DNA of 64,000 nucleotides, from positions 2,790,001 to 2,854,000 of the forward strand of contig JASFXZ010000037.1 of NCBI GenBank assembly GCA_032209605.1, in the 5' to 3' direction. Each line of letters opens with the position of its first letter. Position 1 is the first letter of the stretch. The position numbers and the translations under genes are program-made. This DNA is from Mactromeris polynyma (taxonomy: Eukaryota; Mollusca; Bivalvia; Venerida; Mactridae). Below, one piece after another: positions 14,701 to 27,141 of this stretch. The notes beneath the pieces were generated by a model. The model was given only the letters and a program-made list of their open reading frames with translations. It did not search any database and had not been told where the DNA came from.

Positions 14701-17700
14701 TGTAGTGTTGGATACTGGTACTTCATCTTTGGTTCCCGGTGTTGACAGCTTGAATGTGACCACACTGGTTCCCACTTCTGTTGTATCATTCTCATTACCG
14801 TAGGTGAATGGAGATTGGTCATTGACTATCAGCTGAAAGAATGTATTGATATTACGAACTACACCATATGGTTTGCTTAAAGGAACATACATGTAGTTTT
14901 ATTTTTTGTGACAAAATGTTCATATTCATAAATATGAGAAAACTGTAAGTAAGTGCCTTCATACTGATGTACTCTACAACACTACATTACCCCTTTTCTT
15001 TTGTCACCCAAAACCACAAATACAAGTGTCCGGTATTTTCTATCCTGACCTACGCGCCTATCTTACCTTTAACGAATTCAAGTGTTAAGATATATGCATC
15101 ACTTGTAGTTGTTTAGGTCTTGATATCTTATTTATGTGAAGTTGTCAGTCGCTTGCAGAGAGACAGGTCAGTACTAGCCGATAACCCAGGAACACGGGTA
15201 GCTTCAAATAATCACGTACATGCTTAAACTACGGATGATATGCATAACTTCCACACGAAGGGCTTGTCACTTTTTAAAATGCATCGATGAAACCAAATTA
15301 GGTTACAATAATCACAATTCCGGTAAGTTCAGATAAAGTATTGAATATTCTGTTCTTACCGTTTGTCCTATTTCCGAGTCATTACCCGAAGCAGATAACA
15401 TTCCCATCGGCATTTTCACACCAGCTCCATCACCAATTGGTTCATCTTCCTCTGTTAAATATAAACTCAATATTGTACTTTGTGTAATTGTTTTCGGTTT
15501 ATTTTCAAACATTTTTATAGCTCGTAGTATTCATAATAAGAGAACAAATCAATGGAGTGACATCGTGATTTTAGCGACTGTTTGATTGACATCCAGCATT
15601 TGTGTTCTTTCCGCAACAAATAATCACAAAACTACATTATTTTCACTACTGTTCACAGCGCCTGCTATCATTCAATATACAAGGAAGTCCTCATTGTATG
15701 AGCTTAGACTTACTAATTTTAAATCTTCAAGCGAAACAAGTTAATACAGCTTATACATTAATCACTATCGATAATTTATTCGAATATTGTATAAGACCAA
15801 TGTTGATAACTTGAATACAATAGTCTTTGATAAAGTTGCTTGGTTAGTATGCATATATGTCGATACATTTGATAATAAGACGAACCTGTGGCGTTTGCTG
15901 AGACTTTCTTCATAGCAACCTTAAGACCCGGCGCCCCCATTTCTACTGTCTGGTTGGGTTCACTTTTACCAATGACGACACTTGCCACGGAATCAATGGA
16001 ACCCAAGAATGATTTACTCACATCCCTATCCTGAATAAACATACACAAAACAAATTGCCCAATGTACAAGGTTATGATTGTACATTGATGAGCACGGTTG
16101 TTAAATGGTTTACAGCGGTTCATCCCTAAACAGGATCTGAACTGTGGCAAACACACGACGCATTTCCACAACAATATTACATATATTTTCGAGAATTTAG
16201 TATGAATATAATCAGCGAAAAGGCAACGCAACGTCCGATTTTTCATCAACATTCTTTTTATTTCTAAATCAGATACTAATTATATTGTAAAAGAAAATGC
16301 AACACATAATTAATACACAGCGATTATAAATGTAGCAATACAAATGTATTGAAAGGGATTCATTCATGGACATATTTTAACCTACTCTCCTTAAGCATCG
16401 AGCGCTCAGTCCGATAACTTCATAATCATGTACCGGTAGTGGAATCTAAGCGCTGTGTGGAAGTGTAAATCTAACCTAAAACTTCAATTTCCCAAAAAGA
16501 TTGTACAATTTATTTTGTCGAGTATACTATTATTTACCGCATTTTTCTTTATAAGATCTCTACGACGTTTTTCTTCATCAAAGAACCGGTTATAATACCA
16601 TTCAACATCACCAGGTTCTTCCAGAATTCCAATGTAACAGAATACATCATTTCTTTTTAATTTTAGAATATCTGCATCAACCATTATCTCTTCACTTTTG
16701 TTCTTCAAAATTAGTCTGAAATAGAAAGACGTATATAATAAAGTCAAATGGCAAATCCATCAAAATACAAATAAACACTTTACTGTGCTGTCACGTATCA
16801 AGCATGACATTGTTACAACTAATGGAATGTTAATTGGTAATTATTTTACTGATCGTTGGTTCAAAAACAGATACTTCGGTAATCAGCGATTTTCCGAAAG
16901 TTTCAATATTGTTTCACCCGAAATTATTATCTCGGGTAATTTTGAACGAGAAAACCAAATTGTCCTTGACAAATAAAATACCATACACTCGTCGGATATA
17001 ACAATGACAGAATGTGATGTTGATGAAGTGATATGTCAGTGAATAAACGTATTGTGCAGGTCAGGTATTCCAAAACCTATCTGAACATTGTACATAGCTT
17101 TATAAATAATATGTCTGATGAATAGATTAAAGATATGAAGATATGACTGTTCAATGCATTAATACCTGAATATTGATTCATAGAAGAAGATATATTTGTA
17201 GAGTTTATCTAAAGGTGTACTGTGTAGAAGATCGCATTTCTTCAGCAGTTTGTTATAAGGTAAAGGTTCGTTAGAGGCAATGTCTTCTTCTGTAAGCTCG
17301 GTTAATTCGTCAGTTTCCTCTTCAAATATTATATCAGCTCCATCGTTCTCGGGAGTAATTTCTGGAAAAAAAATAAAAATGGAGGCGTAAAATGAGGGCT
17401 CTTGATATAAGATTAACTATTCAAAATATTGGAGCAAATATATGTTTTAAGTTAATATTTAGAAGATATAATTTACATCATGGAATTTGCAAAAGAAAGC
17501 GGTATTACATGAGCTCAAATGCAACCTTTAAATTGTTTAATTATACTACCGTATGTGTCTTTCGGTTATGTTTAAAGTGTTAACAGTTTGGTTAACATGG
17601 TTACCTTCCTCCTCTTCCTCGCCAGTACTTAGTGCTGCTTTAGCATCGTTCTCAGCAAGTGCGAGAGATTTCTCGTGTTCCGCTAGTTTCTTTGCTACTT

Positions 17701-20700
17701 CATCCTCCTTAGGTAACACGTTACTAACTCCAGATACAACCTCTGTAATGTACGGTTAAGATCTAGTTTTGTGTCGTGTCACACCATGAAATTGAAGTCA
17801 ACAAAGATGAAGAAGTACTAATTTAGATTCTTATAATGGGTTTACAAGTAAATGACTTACTTAAATGCGTAGCCAATTCGATTTTACAAATATTAAAATA
17901 AAGAGCAGTAATACCAATTACAAAAGAAATAGAAACATAAAAAAATAAATTCAATGATATTTACTTGAGCCTACGTCAGTCAGCTTATCTAAGGATTCGC
18001 CAGCAAAGCTTTCCGTTACCGTGGCCGAATTTTTGATTGCAGATGTGGCTCCAACCTGTAATGAAATATTAATTCCAGGTTTCGAACATTTATGCCAATT
18101 TCAGACGTTATGTCAGGTTGTTTCGCCGATTACTGATAACTTACAGTCACGTTGATTTCGGTCAGTTTCTAGAAGTATTCAATTTATATTAGTGTAGCTT
18201 TCGTACAATGTTAATACATTTTGTCAAATTTCATTTACTTGAGAAGGGTTGTAAACAAACTGGGATGTGTTGAGTCAATTAAAAAACGGTTAGGAAATGA
18301 ATGATATATAGACATAGGATACACGAAAACGGTATTCTGGACTAATTTTGAATCGACAGTAGGTCTTCACATGTATCTTAATTATAGTCGTTTTGTTCTT
18401 AGCAGCGTGTTTAAGACTGATGATTTTTTTTTCTGTTTTTTTAACTAACTTTCAAACTGTTTCACCATACTTACCCTAGCACTATCAGATACACTGCCGG
18501 AATCTTTTGTGAGATCATCTACAAGAGAGATCATGCCACCAGCTTGATCGATATCTTTAACGCCTTCAGATACAGAGTCGAGAGCACCAATCAGCTTCGA
18601 TTTAAACTAAAATATAACAAATAATGATATGGTAATTAAGAACTTGGTAATTCAATGAAAGATCAGTGATTAATCGAGTCCGGTTTTTGGTTTTTGTTTT
18701 GTAATTCACCATTAGTCTAAATTAGCCTCAATGTCTATAACTTAGGTAGGTTTTAGTTAATACAAGTCCATTATAATAATTTAACGAAACAGCAAAGCTT
18801 TTTGTGTCGACTTTTCTGGTACTTAATTCACCAACATGAATTGCCATTTACCTCCGTCATTGCTTCCTTGGCTTCAAACTCTTCCTCTTCCGATGCATTT
18901 GCCTAGAATACAGGATAACAATTATATAGAAATATATTACTATAAATTTGGTTTGATGGAAATGGTGCGCAATTTTCTTTGACATTACGAAGATTACTTG
19001 ATGATACGAACTACTAGTAGTAGTTTAAATAAAAAACGACAAACAACAAAAAGCGTTTTATTAATACGAAATCTTCTTGAAGAATCAGTTTACAGCGTTT
19101 GACTTCTGCTCAATGCTGACTCAAATCGGATTTGTTCCATGTAAGTTAAATGTTAACATTATACAAACGTGATCACTTAAAAATCATTTGCAAAACATTA
19201 TCTGCGACCTTTGACTCTTTAAGATATCAATTACAAAAAACAAACGTAAACATACCGACGTGGTGGCAATTGAAGCGGTAAGGGCCGACACAGCCCTCAT
19301 TACGCCGGTTGTATCTTTAGATTTCATAAGATCATCGAGCTGATCCAGTAGATTTGACGAGTTGCTTAATCTGATCTCAAATGTGACGTAAGCTGATGAC
19401 GTCAGTTTGTTCTTTGTCACATACAGTATCATGGCGAATGAACTGATGTCACTCCGGAAATATTCAGACGGTAAGTTGAATTCGCCGTTGGGAAACCGCA
19501 GATCTATGGTAAGATTCGTGGCGCCCTGAAAGCATGGTTTGTACTCATACATACGTACAGGGTTCTTCGATGTGTAAATGTTTGTTATCCCGAATACAAC
19601 CAAAGATGATTTATTTACCACGCTCGACATAGATTCAAGTTTGTCCACAGAGAACTCAGACTCTGGCATAAACACAAGATCGTATTCGATACCTTCGTGA
19701 TTGTTGAAATCCGGATCGATTGATCTCTGGAACTTTAACATTGTAGTTCCGTAAACCAAAAACCATAAATGTTCATCATTACCTTCGATAACCGCGTGTG
19801 GGCGTGATGGACTAACATCCATGAAAAACTCATGTGCGGAATATACAAGAGGATGGTTGGACGGTGATACCACTAGTGTCGCTATGTAAGAACCAAATGG
19901 AAGTGAAGATCGTGGGTATTTGAATATCTTCTCTTTCGTTTGTAGAATACATATCCCTGTATCATGGTAAGGACGTCGGACAATTCTTCCATTTTCCATG
20001 ACAAGTTTGTCTGTCCGCCAAGAGTGTGTTGGGACAGAACTTCCGCAGCCACCCATTTGTACTGTTGCCGTGAGGTTAATTTGCTCTGAACGGTAATATT
20101 TAAGATGATTTTGAGCAGATGACATATACTTGACGGGAATTTCTAGGTCTGATTGATGGCATGAATCACTGCTTAGATTGGCCACAACGACTTCAGGACA
20201 AAGTGTATCTCTTGCCCAGTTGAAATGATTTGCTACCTGAACGCTTACTGAATATGTTCCTGGTGTTTGGAATCGATGTATCACTTCTATCGTACCGTCA
20301 CGAAGTCTCCGTGCAAATGTAGTGTTACTGGTGTATGGGGTACTTGCGTCGTCGGGAATCGGTGCCATTGTTGATGTAATTATCATGCTTGTCGTCTGGG
20401 TCGGCGTCGGCTCTGTTGTGCTTGTAATTGGTGGTGCATGTGTCTTTTTTTCACCGGTGTTTATATCGGACGCATTACCAGAATGATCCGTGCTGTTTAT
20501 GTCCATATGTGATGTTCCGTTGACACTCATTGTATCAAACATGACAGGGGAATAAGTGCTGTTGTCAAAATTGGTTTGAATGGTAGTAGGGGAAGTTGTT
20601 GAGTTCATTGTTGAATTTGAATTGTCAAAGTCTGAACCATTTACTTCTCGACGTTTACGGAGATTCGCTGTTTCTGTTGTAGCATCGAATATTACAGTTG

Positions 20701-23700
20701 TAAAGTCTGTATGATATGGTGAGGCAGTAGCGTTATATTGCTCTTGCATTCCTGTGGTATAGTTTGCATCGTAAGACGAAGTAACATTCATGTTGAAAGA
20801 AGTAGAATTTTCCATCGCTGTTGTCTGTGCTACGGTACTCATGGTCGTTGTTGTCGTTTCTTCAAAATGCTCCGTCTCCTTCAAATATCTGTCTGTAAAC
20901 ACGAACGTTTCGTCTTGGAATTCGACTACATACGTCTTGTCTGATCCTTTCGGGCAACGTATGATAGCCTTCGCGGGTTCATCGGGTACAAATCTACCCA
21001 CCGAGGGCATTGTAATGTCAACATAACGGATGCGTTGTCCAACTTGCACTGTTATACATTCTATCACGGAAGAAATTCTGTTGAAAGCTCGTACACAAAT
21101 CTCATAGAGTCCCCAATCTGGGTATTTGTAATAATGATGATAAGTTGGAAAGAAGAACTGGTCACTGTAATCATGATATGTGTCCACATAACCGTTTCCT
21201 TGGTCAATCTGAAAGTTTATTTTCATTGGGCCACGTACACCCTCGTTTAGGTCAATCAGCAGTTCAACCGGTTCCTCTTTATCAGTTCTATTTGTAACTG
21301 ACAGAGTTATAAAACGCAGTGGAACCTCAACCGAAACTAACATATCCGAGGTGTTGTAACTTATATCATTGGACACATTAGCTTGTACGAAGTAATATCC
21401 CAATACGGGGAACATTATTTCAAACATGATATCACTGGAGTGAGGTAGATTATGAATGTAGAAAATCTGGTCTTCTCCAGCACTAAAAGATACATTCAAA
21501 AACATATTGTTTCCAGGCGGGACTCGAATAGTTATATTGGTTGTAAGATTCCAAGCTCCGTCAATGATGGGCGAGAAAATCTCCGGCTTCTGAATTTTAT
21601 TTTGCATGCTCACGATTCTCTTATCAATTTCAACATCATTATATGTGTACTCAATGAAATTGTCTTGGATTGAAAGCAGTTTAGGACTTATTTCGAATTC
21701 GGTTGGATTGGTTGCATTCAGCACAATGTCTTTGTCGAGGTTTTTGACTTTTAAATTTTGAAAAAAATCCAAATCGCCTGCGAATGGAGTAACAAAACTC
21801 AGTGCGTTGTCATGGAAATGGAATGTTGTATCTAATTTCTTTGATAAGAAGTATGTATTATTATGTATATCGCCATATGGATTAACACAATCGACATGTA
21901 ATTTATACCGACCGAAATGTTGGTAGATATGAGTGGTATGTGCTGTTTCAACGTATTCTTCAAGACTTAACATCTCCACGACGGTTTCATTGTTGTCGCC
22001 GTATGTGATATGACAAGCGCCTGTTGCGTAATCGACGTTTGTGAAATCTATATTTGCATAAAGATTCTTGTCTCCATGGAATGTTTCAAGGATAACAAAG
22101 TCTCCTGGATATCCTTCATCGATATCTTCAACATAGAAATCAGTGGATCCCGCAATGTTGGCCAGACCTAATTCAGCTTGTACCGTGATGTCGTACCTTC
22201 CTGCCGTCTCCCAGTAATACGATACCTGTTTGTCAGTCACATCAGCAGACGTTCCGTCGCCGAAATCAATCGTAAATGGTACGTCGGCTATGAAATTTGA
22301 ATCTATGTTGATGATTACAGATTCTCGTGGCTTCACGTAAGGTTTGTCGCCCAACTTGACCACAGTGACGACAATCGAGTAATCAGAATTGTGTCCTGCG
22401 AGTCCGGATGCCGAGTAGAATTCCCAGTCTGTGTCGGGGGAGCATAATGTCGAGTCTTGTTGTAAAATCGCAATAGAATTCGCGTCTGCGCATGCGCATT
22501 GATCCTTATTCCGGATAACTGCAATTGCCTTAGCAACAGAAGAACAAATTTCCCGGCAACTAAACACCGTTGTTTCTTCCGGCACTGGAAAAATTCGATC
22601 TGATGCAAATGGTCCACATCCGAGCCATAATATGTCGGTGTCTATAATAGAGTAATTCTGGTTACTTGTTTAATAAAACAATTGATACATAAAAAATGTT
22701 TACACAATATGTTTGTTTCGCTGAACACGTTGTGGATAAGATTTTGTTTTACATCTTGCAAGAACTTGATTCTTTGCTTTAGATATTCGTTCAAAGTTAA
22801 ATATATCTCAGTACATTATACACAAGCTGTTTTGTAGTGTTTGTTTATTTGTATACGCATGTATGATAGTAATGTTTATATAATTTGTTAGATGGCCTTT
22901 ATTGGGGTATGAGAAGTTACACTACACAAAGAACGCCACATATTTAAGAAAACGCCCCCCCCGCTCCCTCACAGACCCCGGGGACACAACAGTTTTACAA
23001 AACATTAGAGACTGAGGTGCAAGTGTAAAAATGTAAAAGGAACGGTCTGGTTGACCATTACAAACAACTAAAACCATCTTTAATTAAGGAAGTATTACTC
23101 TATTATCATGTTAATGAAACTGCCTGGGTTATTTTATTCTTTTTAATAAAGCATGCATATACATACATGTATACCAAACATTCTAAAATTTAAAAAACAA
23201 TCTTGCAATACGGTCGGTTGGGTACAACAGAAATGCTTACCGATATCGTTCAATGGAAATGAGATTGTCCAGTCATAAATGCCAAGTTTAGCAACCTCAA
23301 ATCTAGATTCCTCTGTGAGGGATGTGCCGTCTACGTTCAGTCCAAACTCTAGCCCCATGAAGGCATCGAACGCCAATTGTTGAAAGTTCCGTCCTTCCGG
23401 GTCGGGATTCTCGTGGCTTGCACCATCAACCATCAGTACCAGGCCATAAATAGAGTCCCATGATACATGTATGTTCACCCAGAGTCGGGGTCGGACCCGG
23501 AACTTGACTCTCCAAACCAGATCATCAAGGGCCACGCCGAATTCATACTCGTCACCATATCGCTGAGAAAGAAATCAGACTCGTGATAAAACAACCTATG
23601 TTAGATCATTTATATTGTCTTGTTGCAACTAGATAAGTTGTTTTGTATTTGGAAGTCATTTATACTACATCAGATGAGGCCGCGGGTATTTGAAATGATA

Positions 23701-26059
23701 CGTTATGATAAGCTTATTATAAACAAATCGTTATTCTTAGCCTATGATCGTGTGTAAATGATGTGGTATACGTATTTTACCAAAACGCTAAAATTTTGAA
23801 AAAATGTTGAGCTATTAAAAGCAATTTATAGTTTGTTGCAATGACGGTAAAGTCACAGCATAGCGAATATCAACAATGTTAAAGAGACTTCTTAGCTAAC
23901 ATTTTAGAATTATTTATAACGTTTTTGACGTTAACATGAATATGATAGCGGAATACCTGAAGCAAATAGAGGCCGTTTGCGTACCACATGTGACCACCGG
24001 AACTGAGGACGATTATATCCGAAGCATCTTCGGCAACTTCCGTAAACTTGATCCAAAGGTTCACTGTGAGACCATTTGAACATCTGGACAGGTTACCGAG
24101 ACACCAATGTGGCCATTCACCCAGAGTACCGTGAGATCCATCCAGTGTGATGTCTGTACTTACGATGGCATACGGATCGGAGTCGGTCTCATTTCTCTCC
24201 TGGTACTCAAACTTAAAACTTCCAGCGTAACATAGCGATAGACCTGTGAAATAACTGTGTGAATTTCTGGAGTTCTTTAACTTTACAATTGTTTACAATG
24301 ATAATTAAAGATATATTATGCTTTTGTTCATTTGTTTACCTAAACAAACATGAAAAATCTACTTTATCTAGTTTAAAACTTCAATAAAAATGCATTATCA
24401 CAGAATACATTTACATTTCTCAGTATTGGTCGAAGAAGGCGTTTGTAATATCATAAACTTAAAAAGAACTTCTAGTTTTTAACAAGCGGGTGTTTGTTTA
24501 CTAGTTTTGTCTGTTTGTAATACGATTAAACAAGATTGTTCTAAACGGTTATACATGGCAATGGTTCTTTTTAATGATGGTTTAGCCTATGTAACTACAA
24601 GACTGGATGACGCCCATTAAAAAAAAGGTTTAGATGAGCCAGATATATTATTAAAGCTATACAACTAAACGGTGTGTATCATTAGAATGGTAATTATATT
24701 GGCAATCATGCGACAAAGCGAGGCATACAAAGATTCATGTTATTCTGCACTTTAAGAAATGTAATCCCTGCTTACCGGTATGCACATTGTTAATCGTTGA
24801 AAAATAAAATTATTAATCAATTACAGAGCTGGAGATTGTTATGTCGAATATGGCACAATTGTATTAATTCAACACGTCACCAACGCAATGATTCGATTAA
24901 TCAAAATCCGATCAGCACCATGTATTATTTAACTGTTGATTTGATTTCACGTATTATTGATTTGTAACAAAATGTAAAAGCAACAATCCGATTCAAGACA
25001 TGGCTGAATGAGTAATTAAATAACTTTCACTGAAATAGTAAGTTTTATTTTCGCCATTCATAGCTAAATATTCTGTAAAGACGTATCTCGCCTATCTGAA
25101 CGTTGAATATTTGAACAGGCTTCATCCGGAAAGTGATCGGGCCAAAGCATGTACAATATCAAACGTTGCAATGTGTTACCAATTCAAATATCATGTTTTA
25201 TCATGTTACGCACGGACAAAACCCGCGCTTGTTTTAATTTAAAGATATTAAATAGTCGTTTTTTTTCGACAAATAAAAACGAAATATAGTTTCACGATTT
25301 TGGTTGGGTAAAATAAATTGAACAAATACTGAGAATAATATTACTTTAAAGCACATCAACTAATTAGAACACTTATGATCCCAAATATTTTGAATTATAT
25401 TATACAATTATGTATTTGACGAAAGGCAATGTCAATTCAATTACCTTACCTTATAAAAACAGTAGTACATATATACATTTGATGTATGCATAATTAGACA
25501 GCTCTGTTAACAATATGATATCTTCCATCTTCCCAACCTAACAATTTTAGAAGTTAGAATCGCGGAGTGTGGAGTTTTAAGAATCCGTTTCGATTCTCAT
25601 TTCTTTCATTTTTAAATTATATATAGAAAGTGTGCGGTAAAACTCATATCTCTTGTTTATACAAAAACAGATCATGTTGAGTTCTTGTCAATTTCGCGGA
25701 CTGTGCATTAAAATCATTTCAAGATAATTATATACTCACCTAGGTATGCAGTATAAGAACGTTACATGATATTATTTCATTTTACTCAATGATGAACGCT
25801 AAATTTTCTTTCAACTAACGGGTATTTCATATCAAATCGAGTTTTAAAACACACCAAAGTGATAGTTAAAAGACACGTCGCGGGTATGGAAATGTGCGTT
25901 TATAAATGTACCGAGTATATATGAATATTGTTTTTAAATGTCCAAGTAGCGACTTTATTCCATCGTCGCGGTTTTTTATCTTTAAAAAGGTCATAAATAA
26001 ATCTTATAAAACTTACATGCCGAGACAAGAAGTGGCAACATCCACTTTTCCATAACCAT
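1747..26059 (-). CDS. Polycystin-1-like protein, 30 coding exons, 2960 aa
   Basis: Large polycystin-1 family membrane protein, known in the family as a mechano/chemosensory receptor-channel subunit of cilia or sperm. I joined these exons (5' to 3'): 26059-26017, 24243-23957, 23562-23241, 22641-19256, 18902-18852, 18606-18475, 18055-17965, 17742-17605, 17361-17166, 16715-16538, 16030-15886, 15451-15360, 14832-14676, 14228-14053, 12380-12203, 11946-11828, 10521-10291, 9969-9799, 9392-9232, 8982-8643, 8245-8049, 7615-7413, 6450-6335, 5954-5813, 5331-5093, 4656-4479, 4036-3859, 3446-3191, 2798-2540, 2267-1747. The sum is 8883 nt, divisible by three with no internal stop; all introns are GT-AG except one GC-AG. 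Domains in order: signal peptide, LamG-like, WSC-like, PKD repeats, REJ, GAIN/GPS, TM1, PLAT, TM2-TM11. The start codon gives a hydrophobic leader. The family is certain; which paralogue (PKD1, PKD1L, PKDREJ) is not. Confidence 0.93.
3191..4656 (-). CDS. Polycystin exons 26-28: TOP extracellular domain
   Basis: Exons 4479-4656, 3859-4036 and 3191-3446 encode the polycystin (TOP) domain lying between TM6 and TM7. Recognisable parts are LDYWVWLDKFFLPTLY, WWDKRCLTDF, the Cys pair SCKIM...DHCRNDYNW, DPFVYQNSVR and the near-invariant YKGGGYVV. The last exon ends TRAVILEFTVYNPNSNLF, the beta hairpin before TM7. Exon 28 must end at AAG followed by GC (positions 3190-3189), because only that junction keeps frame with exon 29. 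Confidence 0.92.
5093..8245 (-). CDS. Polycystin exons 21-25: TM3-TM6
   Basis: Five exons (8049-8245, 7413-7615, 6335-6450, 5813-5954, 5093-5331) encode residues 2199-2497. They hold TM3 (VFISLMSTVIVFPPSFLLIT), a basic/acidic cytoplasmic loop (KKKKN, EEEEELDE), TM4 across an exon boundary (FSYIAWI then LCFFSIITPAFFTILY), the family signature SMEWGKDKANEWL, TM5, a charged loop rich in Lys and Arg, and TM6 (MVYGFFVLILFFLSYQQRD). The intron between exons 22 and 23 contains a LINE fragment. The frame is unbroken throughout. Confidence 0.92.
6781..7257 (+). mobile_element. 5'-truncated LINE (non-LTR retrotransposon) 3' end
   Basis: The plus-strand frame 6781-7026 encodes 81 residues ending at TAG and shows the C-terminal zinc motif of LINE reverse transcriptases: PLQDRKCQLC followed by EDEFHFLFECPLYHGIR. 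About 230 bp of AT-rich 3' tail follows. It sits in the polycystin intron between exons 22 and 23, antisense to the gene. Typical 5' truncation leaves no catalytic domain. Confidence 0.8.
8643..9969 (-). CDS. Polycystin exons 18-20: PLAT/LH2 domain and TM2
   Basis: Exons 18 and 19 encode a PLAT domain, the cytoplasmic lipid/protein-binding beta-sandwich found after TM1 in all polycystin-1 proteins. Its hallmarks are DTYHYQLSVSTG, SFIISGEVRDTG, RIWHDNLGEDKWRSWYL and the close GERYFFLCNRWL. Exon 20 adds the highly conserved DHLWLSVFSRPTRSSFTRVQ segment directly before TM2 (RISCCMSLLFLTMITNAMWF). The strict agreement with the family consensus makes this the strongest single piece of evidence for a PKD1-type protein. 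Confidence 0.95.
10291..11946 (-). CDS. Polycystin exons 16-17: GPS cleavage motif and TM1
   Basis: Exon 16 (11828-11946) carries the first half of a GPS motif (CRFWNHENETWDSDGCV). Exon 17 (10291-10521) carries the second half (QCLCTHLTSFGG) with all four cysteines and the HL/T autocleavage site intact. Exon 17 continues into the first membrane helix (SVIISLLGLYVIGLIW) and a positively charged cytoplasmic edge. GPS sites in this family self-cleave to leave an N-terminal fragment held non-covalently; the intact HLT predicts that this protein does so. The intron separating the two halves (10522-11827) holds a 43-bp minisatellite. Confidence 0.93.
10711..11530 (+). repeat. 43-bp minisatellite, about 19 copies
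   Basis: The unit contains GGAGGGAACACAAAACAGGA and AGAAAGCAGGAGGTTCATG; copies vary at a few positions (cacaa/caaaa, tcatg/tcgtg). It lies in the intron that splits the GPS motif of the polycystin gene. Because 43 is not a multiple of three, the overlapping minus-strand ORFs step through all frames and are not genes. Confidence 0.97.
12203..18902 (-). CDS. Polycystin exons 5-15: REJ/GAIN linker
   Basis: Eleven short exons (51-196 bp) encode residues 1347-1857 between REJ and GPS. The first are acidic and helical (EEEEF, STGEEEEE, TDELTELTEED), and a lysine-rich stretch follows. Exons 13-15 carry beta-strand sequence consistent with the GAIN fold, for example TSVVTFKLSTPG and DTTLHIIVRPQF. 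All eleven splice junctions keep frame. The family's GAIN domain folds around and cleaves the following GPS. The intron 12381-14052 is 1.7 kb with no recognisable element. The intron 16031-16537 contains a dispersed repeat related to one at 62820. Confidence 0.85.
16381..16476 (+). repeat. Dispersed repeat copy, related to 62820-62915
   Basis: Shares CGGTAGTGGAATC, AAGCGCTGTGTGG and TAGCATCG-like blocks in the same order as 62820-62915. It is about 95 bp with no ORF. It may be a short SINE or its tail. Confidence 0.65.
19256..22641 (-). CDS. Polycystin exon 4: WSC-like, PKD repeats, mucin-like insert, REJ
   Basis: A single 3386-bp exon encodes residues 218-1346, very long compared with the 43-340 bp typical of most other exons. 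It opens with a cysteine-rich WSC-like module (WLGCGPF, then FSCREICSS and QCACADA). Several PKD-type beta-sandwich repeats follow, recognisable by FTIDFGDGT and YYWETAGRYDITV, CHITYGDNNET with YQHFGRYKLHV, and HRFQTPGTYSVSVQVANHFN. A Thr/Ser/Asn-rich stretch (about 20310-20865) interrupts one PKD repeat and contains RKRR. The C-terminal third fits a REJ module (LPFGSYIATLVVSPSNHP, later FQRSIDPDFNNHEG). These domains are extracellular and probably bind ligands. The donor at 19254-19255 is GT and the frame continues into exon 5. Confidence 0.9.
23241..26059 (-). CDS. Polycystin exons 1-3: signal peptide and LamG-like domain
   Basis: Exon 1 (26017-26059) encodes 14 residues beginning MVMEKWMLPLLVSA. 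With the first residues of exon 2 it forms a typical hydrophobic signal peptide ending near residue 21. Exons 2 (23957-24243) and 3 (23241-23562) encode about 195 residues that look like a concanavalin/LamG-type beta-sandwich: LDGSHGTLGEWP, GLTVNLWIKF, the strand NIHVSWDSIYGLVLMVDG and the closing EVAKLGIYDWTISF. An N-terminal LamG-like module is not part of vertebrate polycystin-1. The fold call rests on pattern only. Intron 1 (24244-26016) is AT-rich and I see nothing else in it. Confidence 0.8.
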
Positions 26060-26815
26060 TCACTATTGTTTTAGTTTGAAAATCACTTTTATAAAAAAAA
26101 TCGTCAAAATTCACTCCCCATTCTATAATGTCCAAAGCTCGTTCTGTTGAAAATTTTCGATTGCACAATTCAGTTACGGGGAAGAAATTTGATAAAAGCG
26201 ACCAAAGTCCGGACCTTCGTTACGCTGTAATAAATACTTGATGAATGTTGGCTTTATTGAGTTAATTGCTTCGTGTATTTGGCCAGGTATTGATGGTTTG
26301 GGTATGCGTATCACCACCAACGATATTAAGACAAAATCTAATTACAGAATTCAATAAGACGAGAGATGAATAATAGATTAGATCGCGTGTTTGGGGAAAT
26401 ATCATAGCATCTTACCCGGGCAATAAACATGTTTGTTGTGCGGTAAAATGTTCCCGGGTAATACGTGTCAGCGTGCTAACTTTGTTGTAGTTTTATTTCA
26501 AGTAGATACGATTCTCAGGAAAGAATCATAATAAAAGGTAGTTAAACTCTCGAGTCAAATAAGATGGAGACATAAACACGATGTTTGATTAGAGCAACTT
26601 GACGTAGTCTTTAAGTATCGGTCTATGACCTGGATTTGTGTTGCGTCCGATACTTCGACTTCTCTGCTGAAATTTGAGAATCGTTAATTATTCATGTCCA
26701 TTGTTGTATTTTCCAATGAAAACTAACAATATCGCAAATCAAATAGCCAATGGTCAATCCGTATAAAACTGTCGTACATGACAGTACAGATGTGTCGCCC
26801 AGAGTGGAGGGCAGT
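26060..26815. other. 5' flank of the polycystin gene
   Basis: This region should hold the promoter and 5' UTR. I see no clear TATA box or CpG island and no coding segment. It ends at a 34-bp tandem array. Confidence 0.5.
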
Positions 26816-26819
26816 GAAC

Positions 26820-27140
26820 GTATAATTTATATGCGGATTGGTAGACAGAGCATTACACATATATATGCGGATTGGTAGATAGAGCATTAGACGTATATAT
26901 GCGGATTGGTAGATAGAGCATTACACATATATATGCGGATTGGTAGATAGAACATTACACGTATATATGCGGATTGGTAGACAGAGCATTACACATATAT
27001 ATGCGGATTGGTAGACAGAGCATTACACGTATATATGCGGATTGGTAGACAGAGCATTTCATGTATATATGCGGATTGGTAGACAGAGCATTACACGTAT
27101 ATATGCGGATAAGTAGACAGAGCATTACAAGTATATATGC
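26820..27140 (+). repeat. 34-bp minisatellite, about 9 copies
   Basis: The unit contains ATATATGCGGATTGGTAGAC and AGAGCATTACAC. Copies differ at a few bases (agacagag/agatagag, acac/acgt). It lies upstream of the polycystin gene. Confidence 0.95.
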
Positions 27141-27141
27141 A

